From the NCBI RefSeq assembly GCF_014191255.1, contig NZ_JACHWH010000005.1:248001-312000 (forward strand): 64,000 nucleotides of DNA, read 5' to 3'. Within the stretch, counting starts at the first letter, position 1. The number at the start of each line of letters is the position of its first letter. The notes under the pieces are model-generated. The model was not told the DNA's origin and ran no database searches. It saw only the letters and a list, made by a program, of their open reading frames with translations. A program made the translations under genes and the position numbers. This stretch comes from Amycolatopsis bartoniae (GTDB taxonomy: Bacteria > Actinomycetota > Actinomycetes > Mycobacteriales > Pseudonocardiaceae). Positions 29,494 through 38,320 of this stretch are shown one piece after another.

Positions 29494-30165
29494 GTGTCCG
29501 AAGTCGACTCCGGAATGTCGAAGACGCTGCACAACGGGTTGCAGATCCTGGAACTGCTCGTCGCGCACCCGCAGGGCCTGACGCTGACGGAGATCGCGGA
29601 GAGCGTCGGCGTGCACCGGACGGTGGCGCACCGTCTGGTGAGGACACTCGAAGCGCACCGGCTGTGCCGCCGCGACCGGTTCAAGCGCATCTCGCTGGGC
29701 ACGGGCCTGGTGCGGCTGGCTGAGCCGGTGGAGCAGGACCTGCGGACGCTCGCGAGGCCGCTGCTGGAGGAGCTGACGGACCTCACGCAGGCGACGGCGC
29801 ACCTGGTGGTGCGGGAGAACGAGCACGAGGTGCGGATGCTGATGATCGTGGAGCCGCGGCAGTCGCGGATGCACGTGAGCTTCCGGCCCGGCCAGGTGGA
29901 CCCGGTCGACCGCGGTTCGGCGGGCCTGGCGCTGCTGGCGGCCGCCCCGCCCGCCGACGGCGAACGGGAGGAGGTGGCGCTGGCCCGCAAACGCGGGTTC
30001 GCCGTGTCCTACGGGGAGATCGCGCCGTCGATCATCGGGATCTCGGCGATGGTACCGGGGCGCGAGGTGAGCATCGGGCTGTCGCTGTTCGAGGCCCCCG
30101 ACGAGGAGCGGCTGGGCCGCGCGGTGGTGGACGCCGCCCAGCGGCTGGGGTCACTGCTGCGGTGA
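29494..30165 (+). CDS. IclR family transcriptional regulator
   Basis: A 223-residue regulator, slightly short for the family. The N-terminal winged helix-turn-helix is evident (LTLTEIAESVGVHRTVAHRLVRTLEAHRL) and the C-terminal GAF-like effector domain is recognisable (LRTLARPLLEELTDLTQATAHLVV; GISAMVPG). The GTG at 29494 has AAGGGGG upstream. It is divergent from the NTF2-SDR-SDR-flavoprotein operon and most likely controls it in response to an organic acid. Confidence 0.92.
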   Translation: MSEVDSGMSKTLHNGLQILELLVAHPQGLTLTEIAESVGVHRTVAHRLVRTLEAHRLCRRDRFKRISLGTGLVRLAEPVEQDLRTLARPLLEELTDLTQATAHLVVRENEHEVRMLMIVEPRQSRMHVSFRPGQVDPVDRGSAGLALLAAAPPADGEREEVALARKRGFAVSYGEIAPSIIGISAMVPGREVSIGLSLFEAPDEERLGRAVVDAAQRLGSLLR

Positions 30166-30198
30166 CCGCGCGACGGGCGGCCGGACCCGGGTAGTGGC

Positions 30199-30414
30199 TC
30201 ACCCGGCGGCGGCGTGCCTGACGGCGAGGTAGCCGAACGTCAGGCCCGCGCCCGAGCCCGTAGCGGGCCAGCGTCCGCGAGTCGAGCACGAGCCACGCCG
30301 GAACCGCCCGGTGCTCGTACATCGCCCGCGTGAACCTGTGGTAGGACACGACGACGGCCGCGCTCAGCCCGGCCGCCCCGAGCCGACCACGAGCAGGTCG
30401 ACCTCGTGCGTCAC
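30199..30414 (-). pseudogene. Remnant of an FAD-dependent dehydrogenase gene
   Basis: The reverse strand holds three fragments of a FAD_binding_2 flavoprotein in different frames. The N-terminus is VTHEVDLLVVGSG, with its GTG at 30414 overlapping the aroQ stop as GTGA. A middle piece reads SYHRFTRAMYEHRAVPAWLV and then LDSRTLARYGLG. The C-terminus GAGLTFGYLAVRHAAAG ends in TGA at 30199. The intact family is about 500-560 residues, so most of the gene is deleted and the rest is frameshifted. The retained start overlap shows it was once the last gene of the aroQ operon. Confidence 0.75.
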
Positions 30415-30848
30415 GGCCGCGTCGCCTTGAAGACCAGGGCTTCGAGGGCGAGTGCGTAGCCGTGCCAGCCCGCTCCGGCGAGGTAGACCGCGGCCGAGTC
30501 GGCGAAGATGTCTGCCCGCTCCCTGCCGTCGAGGGCGTGCCACTGCGAGATGTGCACGACGGCGAAGGGACGGCCGGTGTCGCGGAGGGCGTCGAGCAGC
30601 GGATAGGCCACCGGGGTCAGCCCCGCGGGGTTGACGACGAAGGCGTCGAGCGTCTCGTGGTGCTCGTGCACCCAGTCCACCAGCGCACCCTCGGAGTTGG
30701 ACTGGAAGTGCACCGCCGACACGCCGAGCCGTTCCGCGGCGGCGTCCACGTCTTCGCCGATCCCGTCGAGCGACTTCGTGCCGTACTTCTCCGGGTTCCG
30801 CTTCCCCAGCCGATTGAGGTTCGGCCCGTGCAGGATCGCGATCCGCAT
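30411..30848 (-). CDS. Type II 3-dehydroquinate dehydratase family protein
   Basis: A 145-residue AroQ-type protein. Family landmarks are present: HGPNLNRLGKRNPEKYG with the catalytic Tyr and Arg, FQSNSEGALVDWVHE, VVNPAG and the active-site His in VVHISQWH. The last block diverges from biosynthetic AroQ (HISQWHALDGRERADIF where HxSNxxxREEFR is usual). It sits in a catabolic operon with a CoA-transferase and a citrate-synthase-fold protein and far from aro genes. It may serve quinate/shikimate use or a different dehydration. Start and stop overlap both neighbours. I leave the symbol open because of this context. Confidence 0.85.
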   Translation of the reverse strand: MRIAILHGPNLNRLGKRNPEKYGTKSLDGIGEDVDAAAERLGVSAVHFQSNSEGALVDWVHEHHETLDAFVVNPAGLTPVAYPLLDALRDTGRPFAVVHISQWHALDGRERADIFADSAAVYLAGAGWHGYALALEALVFKATRP

Positions 30849-31630
30849 CACGAGCCCAGCCGCGTCGGGAGGATCGACGGCGGGATCGGGCCCTTGTTGC
30901 GACGGCCCTGCGTCATCTCCTCCCATGCGTGCGCGAGGATCCCGACGCTGCGGCTGAGCACGAACAGCCCGCGCGCCAGCGGCGGCGGAAAACCGAGCTC
31001 CGCGTAGATCACCGCGGTGGCACCGTCGATGTTCATCGGCACCGGCTTCGAGCGGCCCTCGTTCAGCAGCCGCTCCACCGCCTGCGCCGCCCGCAGGTGC
31101 TCGCCCGCCACCACGCCGTCGGCCACGGCCTGCTCCACCAGGCCCAGCAACGGGTCGCGGCGCGGGTCGCGCGGGTGGAAGCGGTGCCCGAACCCCGGCA
31201 GGTACTTGCTGCGCTGCCGGTACTCGGCCACCACCTCCGCGGTCGAATCCAGCCCGCGCGCGACGATCTCCGACAGCAGTCCGGCGCACTGCTCCCCCGC
31301 CCCGCCGTGGGAGTCGCCGAGCGCGTTGACCCCCGACGCGATCGCGTTGTTGAGCCCGACCCCGCAGGTCGCGGTCATCCGGGCGATCGCGATCGACGGC
31401 GCGTGCGGGCCGTGGTCCACCGACGCCACCATCGCCGCCTCCAGCAGCGCCGCCTCGCGTGGCGACGGCGCGTCTCCCCGCACCAGCAACCAGATCGTCT
31501 CGACGAAGCTCCGCGAGCCGATCAGCTCCTGCACCGGCGTGCCCCGCAGCTCGACCACGCCCGGCGCCATCCGGATGATGCCGGTCGCCCACCAGTCCGC
31601 CACGTCGGCGACGCTCACGTCCGGGTCCAT
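30848..31630 (-). CDS. Citrate synthase-fold protein (citryl-CoA lyase / citrate synthase-like, short form)
   Basis: A 260-residue protein with the citrate synthase large-domain motifs but lacking the small domain segments of full-length enzymes. FGHRFHPRDPRRDP is the GHR..PxxDPR active-site loop, and NIDGATAVIYAELGFP carries the catalytic Asp region. Similar short proteins are annotated as citryl-CoA lyase and cleave or form acyl-CoA hydroxy acids. It lies between a class III CoA-transferase and the AroQ-like gene, which fits activation of an acid to a CoA ester followed by C-C cleavage. The exact reaction is unknown. Confidence 0.85.
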   Translation of the reverse strand: MDPDVSVADVADWWATGIIRMAPGVVELRGTPVQELIGSRSFVETIWLLVRGDAPSPREAALLEAAMVASVDHGPHAPSIAIARMTATCGVGLNNAIASGVNALGDSHGGAGEQCAGLLSEIVARGLDSTAEVVAEYRQRSKYLPGFGHRFHPRDPRRDPLLGLVEQAVADGVVAGEHLRAAQAVERLLNEGRSKPVPMNIDGATAVIYAELGFPPPLARGLFVLSRSVGILAHAWEEMTQGRRNKGPIPPSILPTRLGS

Positions 31631-31631
31631 G

Positions 31632-32870
31632 TCAGTCCTTTTCGGACGGGGCGAGCGACAGCTCGCCGGGAAGGGGGTGGCTCGGCCGGGGGATCTCGGT
31701 CTCCAGCCAGCGCCGGGCGAGCTCCGCGGCAGCGGAGTTGTGCTCCCCGAGCAGCGGTGGCGTGCCCGTGGGGCGCAGCGGCTCGCCGTCGACGAGGACC
31801 CCGTTCCCGCTGGTGCGGAACGTCCGGCCCGGCTGCCCGGGAAACGGCAGCTCGGTGAAGAACCCGCGGTGCGCCAGCTGTTCGGACTCCAGCGCCTGCG
31901 GCACGGTCAGGATCCGCGCCGCGGGCACGCCCGCCGCCGACAGCCGTTCCTCCCACTCCAGCGCGGGTTTCTCGCGCAGCGCGGCGTTCAGCTCGGCGTT
32001 CAGCTCTTCCCGGTGCGCCTTGCGGTCCTCCCGGTCGGCGAACCGCGGATCGGTGACCAGGTCGGGCCTGCCGACGAGGGTGCACAAGGTGACGAACTGC
32101 TCCTGGCGGTTCGCGGCGATGTTGACCGGCCCGTCGGCGGCGAAGAACGTGCCCGAAGGCGCCGCGGTCGCGTTGTCCCGGCCCATCGGCTGCGGCGGGA
32201 TCCCGCTGATCGAGTAGTTGGACACCACCCAGCCCATGGCCGAAATGGACGCTTCGAGCATCGACAGGTCGAGGAAACACCCCTTGCCCGTGCGGTCCCG
32301 CCCGACCAGAGCGGCCGAAATGGACAGTGCGGCCATCAGCCCGCCGACCGTGTCCGACACCGGGAACCCGACCCGCAGCGGCGCGGTTTCCGCCGTGCCG
32401 GTCACGCTCATCATCCCGGACAGGCCCTGGATGATCTGGTCGTACGCCGGGGCCTTGCTCATCGGCCCGGTCTGGCCGAACCCGGAGATCGCGCAGTAGA
32501 CCAGCGCCGGGTTGAGCGCCTTCAGCCGTTCCCAGCCCAGCCCCAGCCGGTCGAGCACCCCGGCCCGGTAGTTCTCCAGCACGACGTCCGCGCCCCGCAC
32601 CAGGTCCTCGAACAACGCACGCTGGCGGGAGTCCTTGAGGTCGAGCTCGACCGACTTCTTGCCCGCGTTCTGGGCGAGGAAGGAGGTGCCCACACCGGCC
32701 CGGTTGAGCGTGGCGTCGGGACCGAGGTTCCGCGCCAGGTCACCGGAACCGGGCAGCTCGATCTTCACCACCTCGGCACCGAAGAGCATCAGCTGGTAGC
32801 TGCAGTAGGGGCCGGCCAGGACGTTGGTCAGGTCGAGCACCCGGATACCGCGCAGTGGTCTGGTCTGCAT
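31632..32870 (-). CDS. Class III (CaiB/BaiF) CoA-transferase
   Basis: A 412-residue CoA-transferase of the formyl-CoA transferase family. It has RGIRVLDLTNVLAGPYCSYQL at the N-terminus, VKIELPGSGD, NAGKKSVELDLK and the catalytic Asp144 in APAYDQIIQG. The active site is intact, unlike the paralogue at 56095-57291. One base separates its stop from the next gene and 36 bp separate it from the IclR gene ahead. It should transfer CoA from succinyl- or acetyl-CoA to an organic acid that the citrate-synthase-fold protein then cleaves. Confidence 0.93.
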   Translation of the reverse strand: MQTRPLRGIRVLDLTNVLAGPYCSYQLMLFGAEVVKIELPGSGDLARNLGPDATLNRAGVGTSFLAQNAGKKSVELDLKDSRQRALFEDLVRGADVVLENYRAGVLDRLGLGWERLKALNPALVYCAISGFGQTGPMSKAPAYDQIIQGLSGMMSVTGTAETAPLRVGFPVSDTVGGLMAALSISAALVGRDRTGKGCFLDLSMLEASISAMGWVVSNYSISGIPPQPMGRDNATAAPSGTFFAADGPVNIAANRQEQFVTLCTLVGRPDLVTDPRFADREDRKAHREELNAELNAALREKPALEWEERLSAAGVPAARILTVPQALESEQLAHRGFFTELPFPGQPGRTFRTSGNGVLVDGEPLRPTGTPPLLGEHNSAAAELARRWLETEIPRPSHPLPGELSLAPSEKD

Positions 32871-32906
32871 TCCCTCTCCTCGTGCGAAGCCGGAAGCCGC
32901 GCGCCC

Positions 32907-33716
32907 TCAGCCGGCGAACGGGTGGTCGAAGCCCCGTTCGGTCATCCGCCGGGCGGTCTCGGTGAGGTCGGCGACGAACTCGCCGATCTTGTCCTCGGGG
33001 AAGCGGACCGACGGCCCGCTCAGCGACAGCGCCGCGACGACGGTGCCCCCTCGGCCGAGCAGCGGGACCGCCACCGCGGACAGTCCCTGCTCGCGTTCCC
33101 CGTGGCTCACCGCGAAACCCTGTGCGGCGGCTTCCTCGGCGCCGGCCCGCAGGGCGTCGGCGTGCCCGGCGCCGTAGGGGGAACTGCGCGCGATCCTTGC
33201 CAGCAAAGCAGGCGAAGCGTCGCGGAGCAAGACCTTCGACGAGGCGCCGCCCCACAGGGGAAGCTCGTCGCCGACGCGCACGACGTGCCGCAGCGGCTGC
33301 GGGCTTTCCTGCTGTGCCACGCAAACGCGGTACACATCCCGCAGCACGTAGAGGTTCACGGTCTCGCGCTGGCGGTCGCCGAGGTCACGCATCAGCTGCT
33401 TGGTTTCGGCAGGCAGCTCCCAGGTCTGCCGCGCGAGGTGCGCCCAGCGCCAGAGCCCGGGGCCCGCCATGTAGCCCTTGTTCGTCGCCCACAGCAGGCC
33501 GTTCTGCTCCAGCGTCTGCGCGAGCCGGATGGCGGTGGTCTTCGCCAGTCCCGTCGCTCTGACGATGTCCGAAATGGACACTGTCGGCTGGGTTTCCGTC
33601 AGCAGCCCCAGGATGTCGAGCGCGCGCTGGACGCTGCGCACCCCCTGGGTCTCGCCGCTCTCCGTCGAGGCGCCGTCGCGACGCCCCGCGGCGTCCTCGG
33701 CACCGGCCCGCTTCAT
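32907..33716 (-). CDS. IclR family transcriptional regulator
   Basis: A 269-residue regulator with a typical IclR layout: helix-turn-helix (VSISDIVRATGLAKTTAIRLAQTLEQNGLL) and an effector domain (GASSKVLLRDASP; GLSAVAVPLLG). The ATG at 33716 has AAGGAG 10 nt upstream; a GTG at 33725 is less well spaced. It heads the CoA-transferase operon and is divergent from the aldehyde dehydrogenase - ThDP enzyme - ABC transporter operon. With two inverted repeats in the gap, it likely regulates both directions. Confidence 0.92.
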   Translation of the reverse strand: MKRAGAEDAAGRRDGASTESGETQGVRSVQRALDILGLLTETQPTVSISDIVRATGLAKTTAIRLAQTLEQNGLLWATNKGYMAGPGLWRWAHLARQTWELPAETKQLMRDLGDRQRETVNLYVLRDVYRVCVAQQESPQPLRHVVRVGDELPLWGGASSKVLLRDASPALLARIARSSPYGAGHADALRAGAEEAAAQGFAVSHGEREQGLSAVAVPLLGRGGTVVAALSLSGPSVRFPEDKIGEFVADLTETARRMTERGFDHPFAG

Positions 33717-33777
33717 GATCCACACACTCCTTGCCCCACGGTGGTTTTCCGCCTCCACCATCCTCGGCTTCCCACCC

Positions 33778-33797
33778 CGGTTCCGCTGCCGGAACCG
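33778..33797. promoter_or_regulatory. Candidate IclR operator, 8-bp perfect palindrome arms
   Basis: CGGTTCCG (33778-33785) and CGGAACCG (33790-33797) are exact reverse complements around CTGC. The site lies 62 nt before the IclR start and 128 nt before the divergent ALDH start. Confidence 0.6.
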
Positions 33798-33852
33798 CCA
33801 ATGGACCAGTTGGTAACTTCTTCGGCCCGAACCCTTGCCAGCGGCGGGCGGC

Positions 33853-33887
33853 GGACCGTACGTTACACGGAGTCCGTACAGCGGTCC
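33853..33887. promoter_or_regulatory. Second inverted repeat near the ALDH operon promoter
   Basis: Outer arms GGACCG (33853-33858) and CGGTCC (33882-33887) enclose inner arms GTACG (33858-33862) and CGTAC (33875-33879). It lies 38 nt before the ALDH start, probably across the promoter or transcription start. It could bind the IclR regulator or form a hairpin in the leader. Confidence 0.45.
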
Positions 33888-33924
33888 AGATGTACCGTTT
33901 GATGGTTCACAAGGGAGTGTGGCG

Positions 33925-35403
33925 GTGCTGGAGCACATCCTCGAAGCCGCGAGATCCGCCGATCCGGTCGAAGCCCCCGCGTTCGTCGCCGGGCGGTGGT
34001 CCCGCGACGGCTCGCCCGCCGAACGCGTGGGGCCCTACGTCCGCCGCGTGGTCAGCCGGTCGTTCACGGCGGGCGAAGAGCAGGTGCGGCAGGCGGCGCG
34101 GTTCGCGGGCGAGAGCGCGGCCGCGGTGGCGCGCCTCGCCCCGGCGACGCGCGCGACGATCCTGGAGCGCGCCGCGCGCCTGGCGACCGAACGCCGTGAC
34201 GACGTCGCCCGCCTCATCGCACTGGAGCTGGGCAAGCCGGTCAAGGACGGCCGCGCCGAGCTGGACCGCGTCGCCGACACCTTCGCCGTCTGCGCCGGGG
34301 AGACGAGGCACATCGGCGGCGACACCCTGCCCGTCGCGGGCTGGGCACGCGGGATCGGCAACACGGCCATGACCTACCGCGCCCCGGCCGGGGTCGCGCT
34401 CGCGATCACCCCGTTCAACGCCCCCGCGAACCTGCTGGCACACAAGCTCGGCGCGTCCTTCGCGGCGGGCAACACGACACTGGTCAAGGCTCCCCCGCAG
34501 GCTCCCGCGACCACCGCGGCCGTCGTCGCGCTGCTGCTGGAGGCGGGCCTGCCGCCGGAAGCGGTGCAGCTGCTGCACGGCGGCGGTGAGGTCGGCGCGG
34601 CGCTGTGCGCGGCCCGCGAGGTCAGCGTCATCAGCTTCACCGGGAGCGCGGAGACCGGGCACGCCGTCGCCCGCGCTGCCGGAGCCAAGCGGCTGGTGCT
34701 CGAACTGGGCGGCAACGCGGCGACTCTGGTGTGCGCGGACGCGGACGTCGCGCTCGCCGCGAAGACCTGCGCACGCACCGGTTACAGCAACTCCGGCCAG
34801 AGCTGCATCTCCGTGCAGCGGGTGTACGTGCACCGGAGCCGCTTCGACGAGTTCCTGGCGGCCTTCCGCACCGAGGTCGAGGCGCTCGAGGTCGGCGATC
34901 CGCTCGACCCTGCCACCGATGTCGGGTCGATGGTGGACGAAGCGGCCGCCGCGCGGGTGGAGAAGTGGACGGCCGAAGCGGTCGCGGGCGGCGCGCGCGT
35001 CGTCACCGGCGGCACCCGCGACGGCGCGACGTTGTGCCCGACCATCGTGGCCGACCCGGCGCCCGACGCGACGCTCGTGGTCGAGGAGGTGTTCGGCGCG
35101 CTCGTCGCTGTCCTGCCCTTCGACGACGTGGACGCGGTGATCGCGGCGTGCAACGCCAGCCGGTTCGGCCTGCAGGCCGGCGCGTTCACTCACGACGTCC
35201 GCACGATCGTCCGGCTCTGGCGCGAGCTGCAGGTCGGCGGGCTGGTGGTGAACGGCTCGTCGAACTACCGGCTCGACCACGTGCCCTTCGGCGGGGTCAA
35301 GGACTCCGGCTTCGGCCGCGAGTCGCCCGCCCACATGATCGACGACTACACGGTCGTCAAGACCCTCATCCTCCGCGGCCTCTCGATCTGGGGTGACCGA
35401 TGA
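33925..35403 (+). CDS. NAD(P)-dependent aldehyde dehydrogenase
   Basis: A 492-residue ALDH with Cys294 in SNSGQSCISVQR and Glu260 in ELGGNA. The family resembles lactaldehyde / glyceraldehyde-3-phosphate (non-phosphorylating) / phosphonoacetaldehyde dehydrogenases (ALDH with NSGQ-C-IS and PFGGVKDSGFGRE). The GTG at 33925 is chosen because AAGGGAG lies 7 nt upstream; GTG 33919 is too close to it. The stop overlaps the ThDP enzyme start (ATGA). Together they probably oxidise the aldehyde released by the ThDP-dependent decarboxylase. Confidence 0.92.
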   Translation: MLEHILEAARSADPVEAPAFVAGRWSRDGSPAERVGPYVRRVVSRSFTAGEEQVRQAARFAGESAAAVARLAPATRATILERAARLATERRDDVARLIALELGKPVKDGRAELDRVADTFAVCAGETRHIGGDTLPVAGWARGIGNTAMTYRAPAGVALAITPFNAPANLLAHKLGASFAAGNTTLVKAPPQAPATTAAVVALLLEAGLPPEAVQLLHGGGEVGAALCAAREVSVISFTGSAETGHAVARAAGAKRLVLELGGNAATLVCADADVALAAKTCARTGYSNSGQSCISVQRVYVHRSRFDEFLAAFRTEVEALEVGDPLDPATDVGSMVDEAAAARVEKWTAEAVAGGARVVTGGTRDGATLCPTIVADPAPDATLVVEEVFGALVAVLPFDDVDAVIAACNASRFGLQAGAFTHDVRTIVRLWRELQVGGLVVNGSSNYRLDHVPFGGVKDSGFGRESPAHMIDDYTVVKTLILRGLSIWGDR

Positions 35404-37130
35404 CCAACACCATCACCGCCGCCGACGCGCTGGTGCGGCAGCTGGAGTCCTACGGCGTCGAGTACGTCTTCGGGCTCTGCGGGCACACCAACATCGCGTT
35501 GCTGGACGCGCTGGGCCGCAGCGGCATCGAGTTCGTGATGGCCCGCCACGAGCAGACCGCCGCGCACGCCGCCGACGGGTACGCCCGCGCGACGGGCAAA
35601 CCGGGCGTCCTGCTGGTGCACGTCGGTCCCGGCATGATGAACGCCGTCACCGGCGTCGCCACCGCCGCGCTCGACTCGGTGCCGCTGGTCGCGATCTCCG
35701 GCGACATCCCCTCCTACTACTCCGGCCGCCACCCCCACCAGGAGGTGAACCTGCACGCCGACGCCGACCAGACGGCGATCTACCGGCCGTTCGTGAAGCG
35801 GGCGTGGCACGTGCACCGCGCGGAGGACCTGACGCGCTTCACCGAGCGCGCGTTCTGGACCGCCACCTCGGGGCGTCCCGGCGCGGTGCTGCTCAACGTG
35901 CCGATGGACCACTTCAACCGGCAGATCCCGATCACCGAACACCCGCTCGTGCAACACGTCGCGACCCCAGCACTGTCCGATGTGGACGCACGTCGGATCG
36001 CGGAGGCGCTGGCCGGCGCGGAGAACCCGCTGGTCTACGTCGGCGGCGGGCTGCGGACCGGCGAGGGCCGGGCGGCGCTGCTCGACCTCGTCGAGCACCT
36101 CGACATCCCGGTGGCGCACTCGCTGATGGCCAAGGGCACGCTGCCCGACCGGCACCCGCTGCTGATGGGCATGACCGGGTTCTGGGGCCTGGCGCTGACG
36201 AACTCCTACACCCGCAAGGCCGACGTCGTCCTCGCCCTCGCGACCCGCTTCGCCGAGACCGACTCCAGCTCGTGGAACCCCGAGTACACCTGGGCCTTCC
36301 CGCCGGGGCGGCTGATCCAGATCGACATCGACGCGGCCGAGATCGGGCGCAACTACCCCGTCGAGATCGGCGCGGTCGCGGACGTCAGCTCCGCGGTTCC
36401 GGCGATCGCGGCCGCCGTGAAGCAGCTCGCGCCGGTCGAACGGCCCGGGCTGCGCGAGCAGATCACCACCGCCCGCGGCGAGCTGTTCGCCGCGAGCCAG
36501 GAACGCGGCCGCAGCACGGACTTCCCGCTGCGCCCGGAACGGATCCTGGCGGACCTGCGCACCACGCTCCCGTCCGACGCGGTCCTCGTGACCGACGTCG
36601 GCTGGAACAAGAACGGCGTGGCGCAGTGCTACGACCTGCCCGAAGACGGCCGGTTCATCACCCCCGGCGGCGCCTCCACCATGGGCTTCGGGCCCGCGGC
36701 CGCGGTCGGCGTGCAGCTCGCCCAGCCGGAGAAGGTGGTGGTGGCGCTCGTCGGCGACGGTGGCATGAGCGCGCAGCTGCCCGCAGTCCCGCTCGCCGTC
36801 GAACAGGGACTGCCCGTGCTGTTCGTGGTGATGAACAACCGCGCCCACGGCACTATCGCGGATCTGCAGGCCCACAACTTCGGGCGGAGCTTCGGCTGCG
36901 AGTTCCGCGACCGCGACGGCAACCCCTCGTCCCCCGACTTCGCGGCCTTCGGCCGTGCCTGCGGCGCCGACGGCTACCTCGTCGAGAGCCCGGAAGGGCT
37001 CGTCACCGCGCTGCGCGAGGCGATCGCGAACCGCCGACCGGCGGTGCTCGACGTCCCGATGGTGAACGAACCGGTGCCGACCCCGGGGCACTGGAACATC
37101 AACGACATCTACCAAGGCGTCTTCGACTGA
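35400..37130 (+). CDS. Thiamine diphosphate-dependent enzyme (acetolactate synthase / benzoylformate decarboxylase type)
   Basis: A 576-residue ThDP enzyme with three domains: PYR with catalytic Glu51 in RHEQTAAHAADGYARATG, a central domain, and PP with the cofactor motif GDG (452-454) ... NN (479-480). Members decarboxylate 2-keto acids or ligate aldehydes. The partner aldehyde dehydrogenase overlaps it by 4 bp, so a 2-keto acid to aldehyde to acid sequence is the simplest reading. It lacks features I would expect of a true acetolactate synthase operon, having no small subunit. Substrate unknown. Confidence 0.9.
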   Translation: MTNTITAADALVRQLESYGVEYVFGLCGHTNIALLDALGRSGIEFVMARHEQTAAHAADGYARATGKPGVLLVHVGPGMMNAVTGVATAALDSVPLVAISGDIPSYYSGRHPHQEVNLHADADQTAIYRPFVKRAWHVHRAEDLTRFTERAFWTATSGRPGAVLLNVPMDHFNRQIPITEHPLVQHVATPALSDVDARRIAEALAGAENPLVYVGGGLRTGEGRAALLDLVEHLDIPVAHSLMAKGTLPDRHPLLMGMTGFWGLALTNSYTRKADVVLALATRFAETDSSSWNPEYTWAFPPGRLIQIDIDAAEIGRNYPVEIGAVADVSSAVPAIAAAVKQLAPVERPGLREQITTARGELFAASQERGRSTDFPLRPERILADLRTTLPSDAVLVTDVGWNKNGVAQCYDLPEDGRFITPGGASTMGFGPAAAVGVQLAQPEKVVVALVGDGGMSAQLPAVPLAVEQGLPVLFVVMNNRAHGTIADLQAHNFGRSFGCEFRDRDGNPSSPDFAAFGRACGADGYLVESPEGLVTALREAIANRRPAVLDVPMVNEPVPTPGHWNINDIYQGVFD

Positions 37131-37147
37131 CACAACGGAGTGGAATC

Positions 37148-38308
37148 ATGACCCGTCTCGGCCTCGGGCGCCTGCTGGCGTCCACGACGGCACTGCTGGC
37201 ACTGGGCGCGAGCGCCGCGTGCAGCGCACCCGGCGGCTCGTCGTCCTCGACCGCGGACACCAGCGGCCCGATCAAGATCGCGGTGGTCGACGCGCAGAGC
37301 GGCCAGCTGTCCTCGCTCGGCGCGTGGGAGTACAAGGGCGCGAAGCTGGCCGTCGATCAGTGGAACGCCAAGGGCGGCGTCAACGGCCGCCAGATCCAGC
37401 TGGACGTGTTCGACGACACCGGCGACCCCACGGTGGGCACCAACCTGGCGCGCAAGATCGCCAGCGAGGGCTACGTCGCCATGATCGGCACCGCGGAGAG
37501 CGCGGTCACCGTCGCGATGGCGCCGGTGCTGCAGCAGTCGAAGATCCCGAGCATCACCTCCGGGCAGTCGCCGTCGATCACCGCGGTGAAGAGCCCGTTC
37601 CAGTTCCTCAACGGCCCCACCAGCACCACCTACGACGAGACGCTCGCGAAGTACCTCGTCGACCAGAAGGGGCTGAAGAGCATCGCGTTCATCAGCAACA
37701 ACGGCTCCTACGGCAAGGGCGAGCACGACGCGTTCGGCAAGGCACTGGCCGACCGCGGCGTGCGGCCGGTGGACGACCAGGTGGTGACCACCGACCAGAA
37801 GGACTTCAGCGCCGCGCTCACCTCGATCCGGCAGAAGAACCCGCAGGTGCTGTTCGTCGGCACCGAGGAGGTCGAGGCCGGGTTGATCGTCAAGCAGGCC
37901 CGCGAGCTCGGGCTCACCGCGACGGTCGCGGGCGCCGCCCCGATGGGCACGACCGTGTACCTGTCCACGGCGGGGGCGCAGAACGCCGAGGGCACCGTGG
38001 TGAGCAGCCCGTACCTGAGCAACGACGCCAACGACGCGTCACGGGCGTTCGCCCAGGCGTACAAGGCCGCGTACAACGAGGACGCCGAGCTGCACGGCGC
38101 CAAGGCCTACGACGGCACCAGCATCTTCCTGACCGCGCTGAAGAACTCGAACGGCGCGACCGGGCAGCAGCTGGCCGACGCCATCCGCGCCACGAAGTAC
38201 GCCGGCCTGCTCGGCAGCTTCGACTTCGACCAGACCGGCGTCGGTATCCACGCCACCTCGATCGGCGTCATCACCGGCGGCAAGCTCGTGGCGGCCTCCG
38301 CCGGCTGA
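37148..38308 (+). CDS. ABC transporter substrate-binding lipoprotein (branched-chain amino acid / aromatic acid type)
   Basis: A 386-residue periplasmic-binding-protein type 1 (LivK family) lipoprotein. The signal peptide ends at a lipobox with Cys25 (LGASAAC). The mature part starts with a Ser/Thr-rich linker, then IKIAVVDAQSGQLSSLG, ...VDQWNAKGGVNGRQI and SIAFISNNGSYGKG. The ATG at 37148 has GGAGTGG upstream. Despite the branched-chain label, many such systems in catabolic clusters import aromatic or keto acids. Its operon with an aldehyde dehydrogenase and a ThDP enzyme suggests uptake of their substrate. Confidence 0.93.
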   Translation: MTRLGLGRLLASTTALLALGASAACSAPGGSSSSTADTSGPIKIAVVDAQSGQLSSLGAWEYKGAKLAVDQWNAKGGVNGRQIQLDVFDDTGDPTVGTNLARKIASEGYVAMIGTAESAVTVAMAPVLQQSKIPSITSGQSPSITAVKSPFQFLNGPTSTTYDETLAKYLVDQKGLKSIAFISNNGSYGKGEHDAFGKALADRGVRPVDDQVVTTDQKDFSAALTSIRQKNPQVLFVGTEEVEAGLIVKQARELGLTATVAGAAPMGTTVYLSTAGAQNAEGTVVSSPYLSNDANDASRAFAQAYKAAYNEDAELHGAKAYDGTSIFLTALKNSNGATGQQLADAIRATKYAGLLGSFDFDQTGVGIHATSIGVITGGKLVAASAG

Positions 38309-38320
38309 CCCGCCTTCCGA

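Noticed and set aside
35400..37130. Sulfoacetaldehyde acetyltransferase (xsc)
   Set aside because: The N-terminal active-site region differs from what I recall of Xsc, and no sulfonate genes or phosphotransacetylase are nearby.
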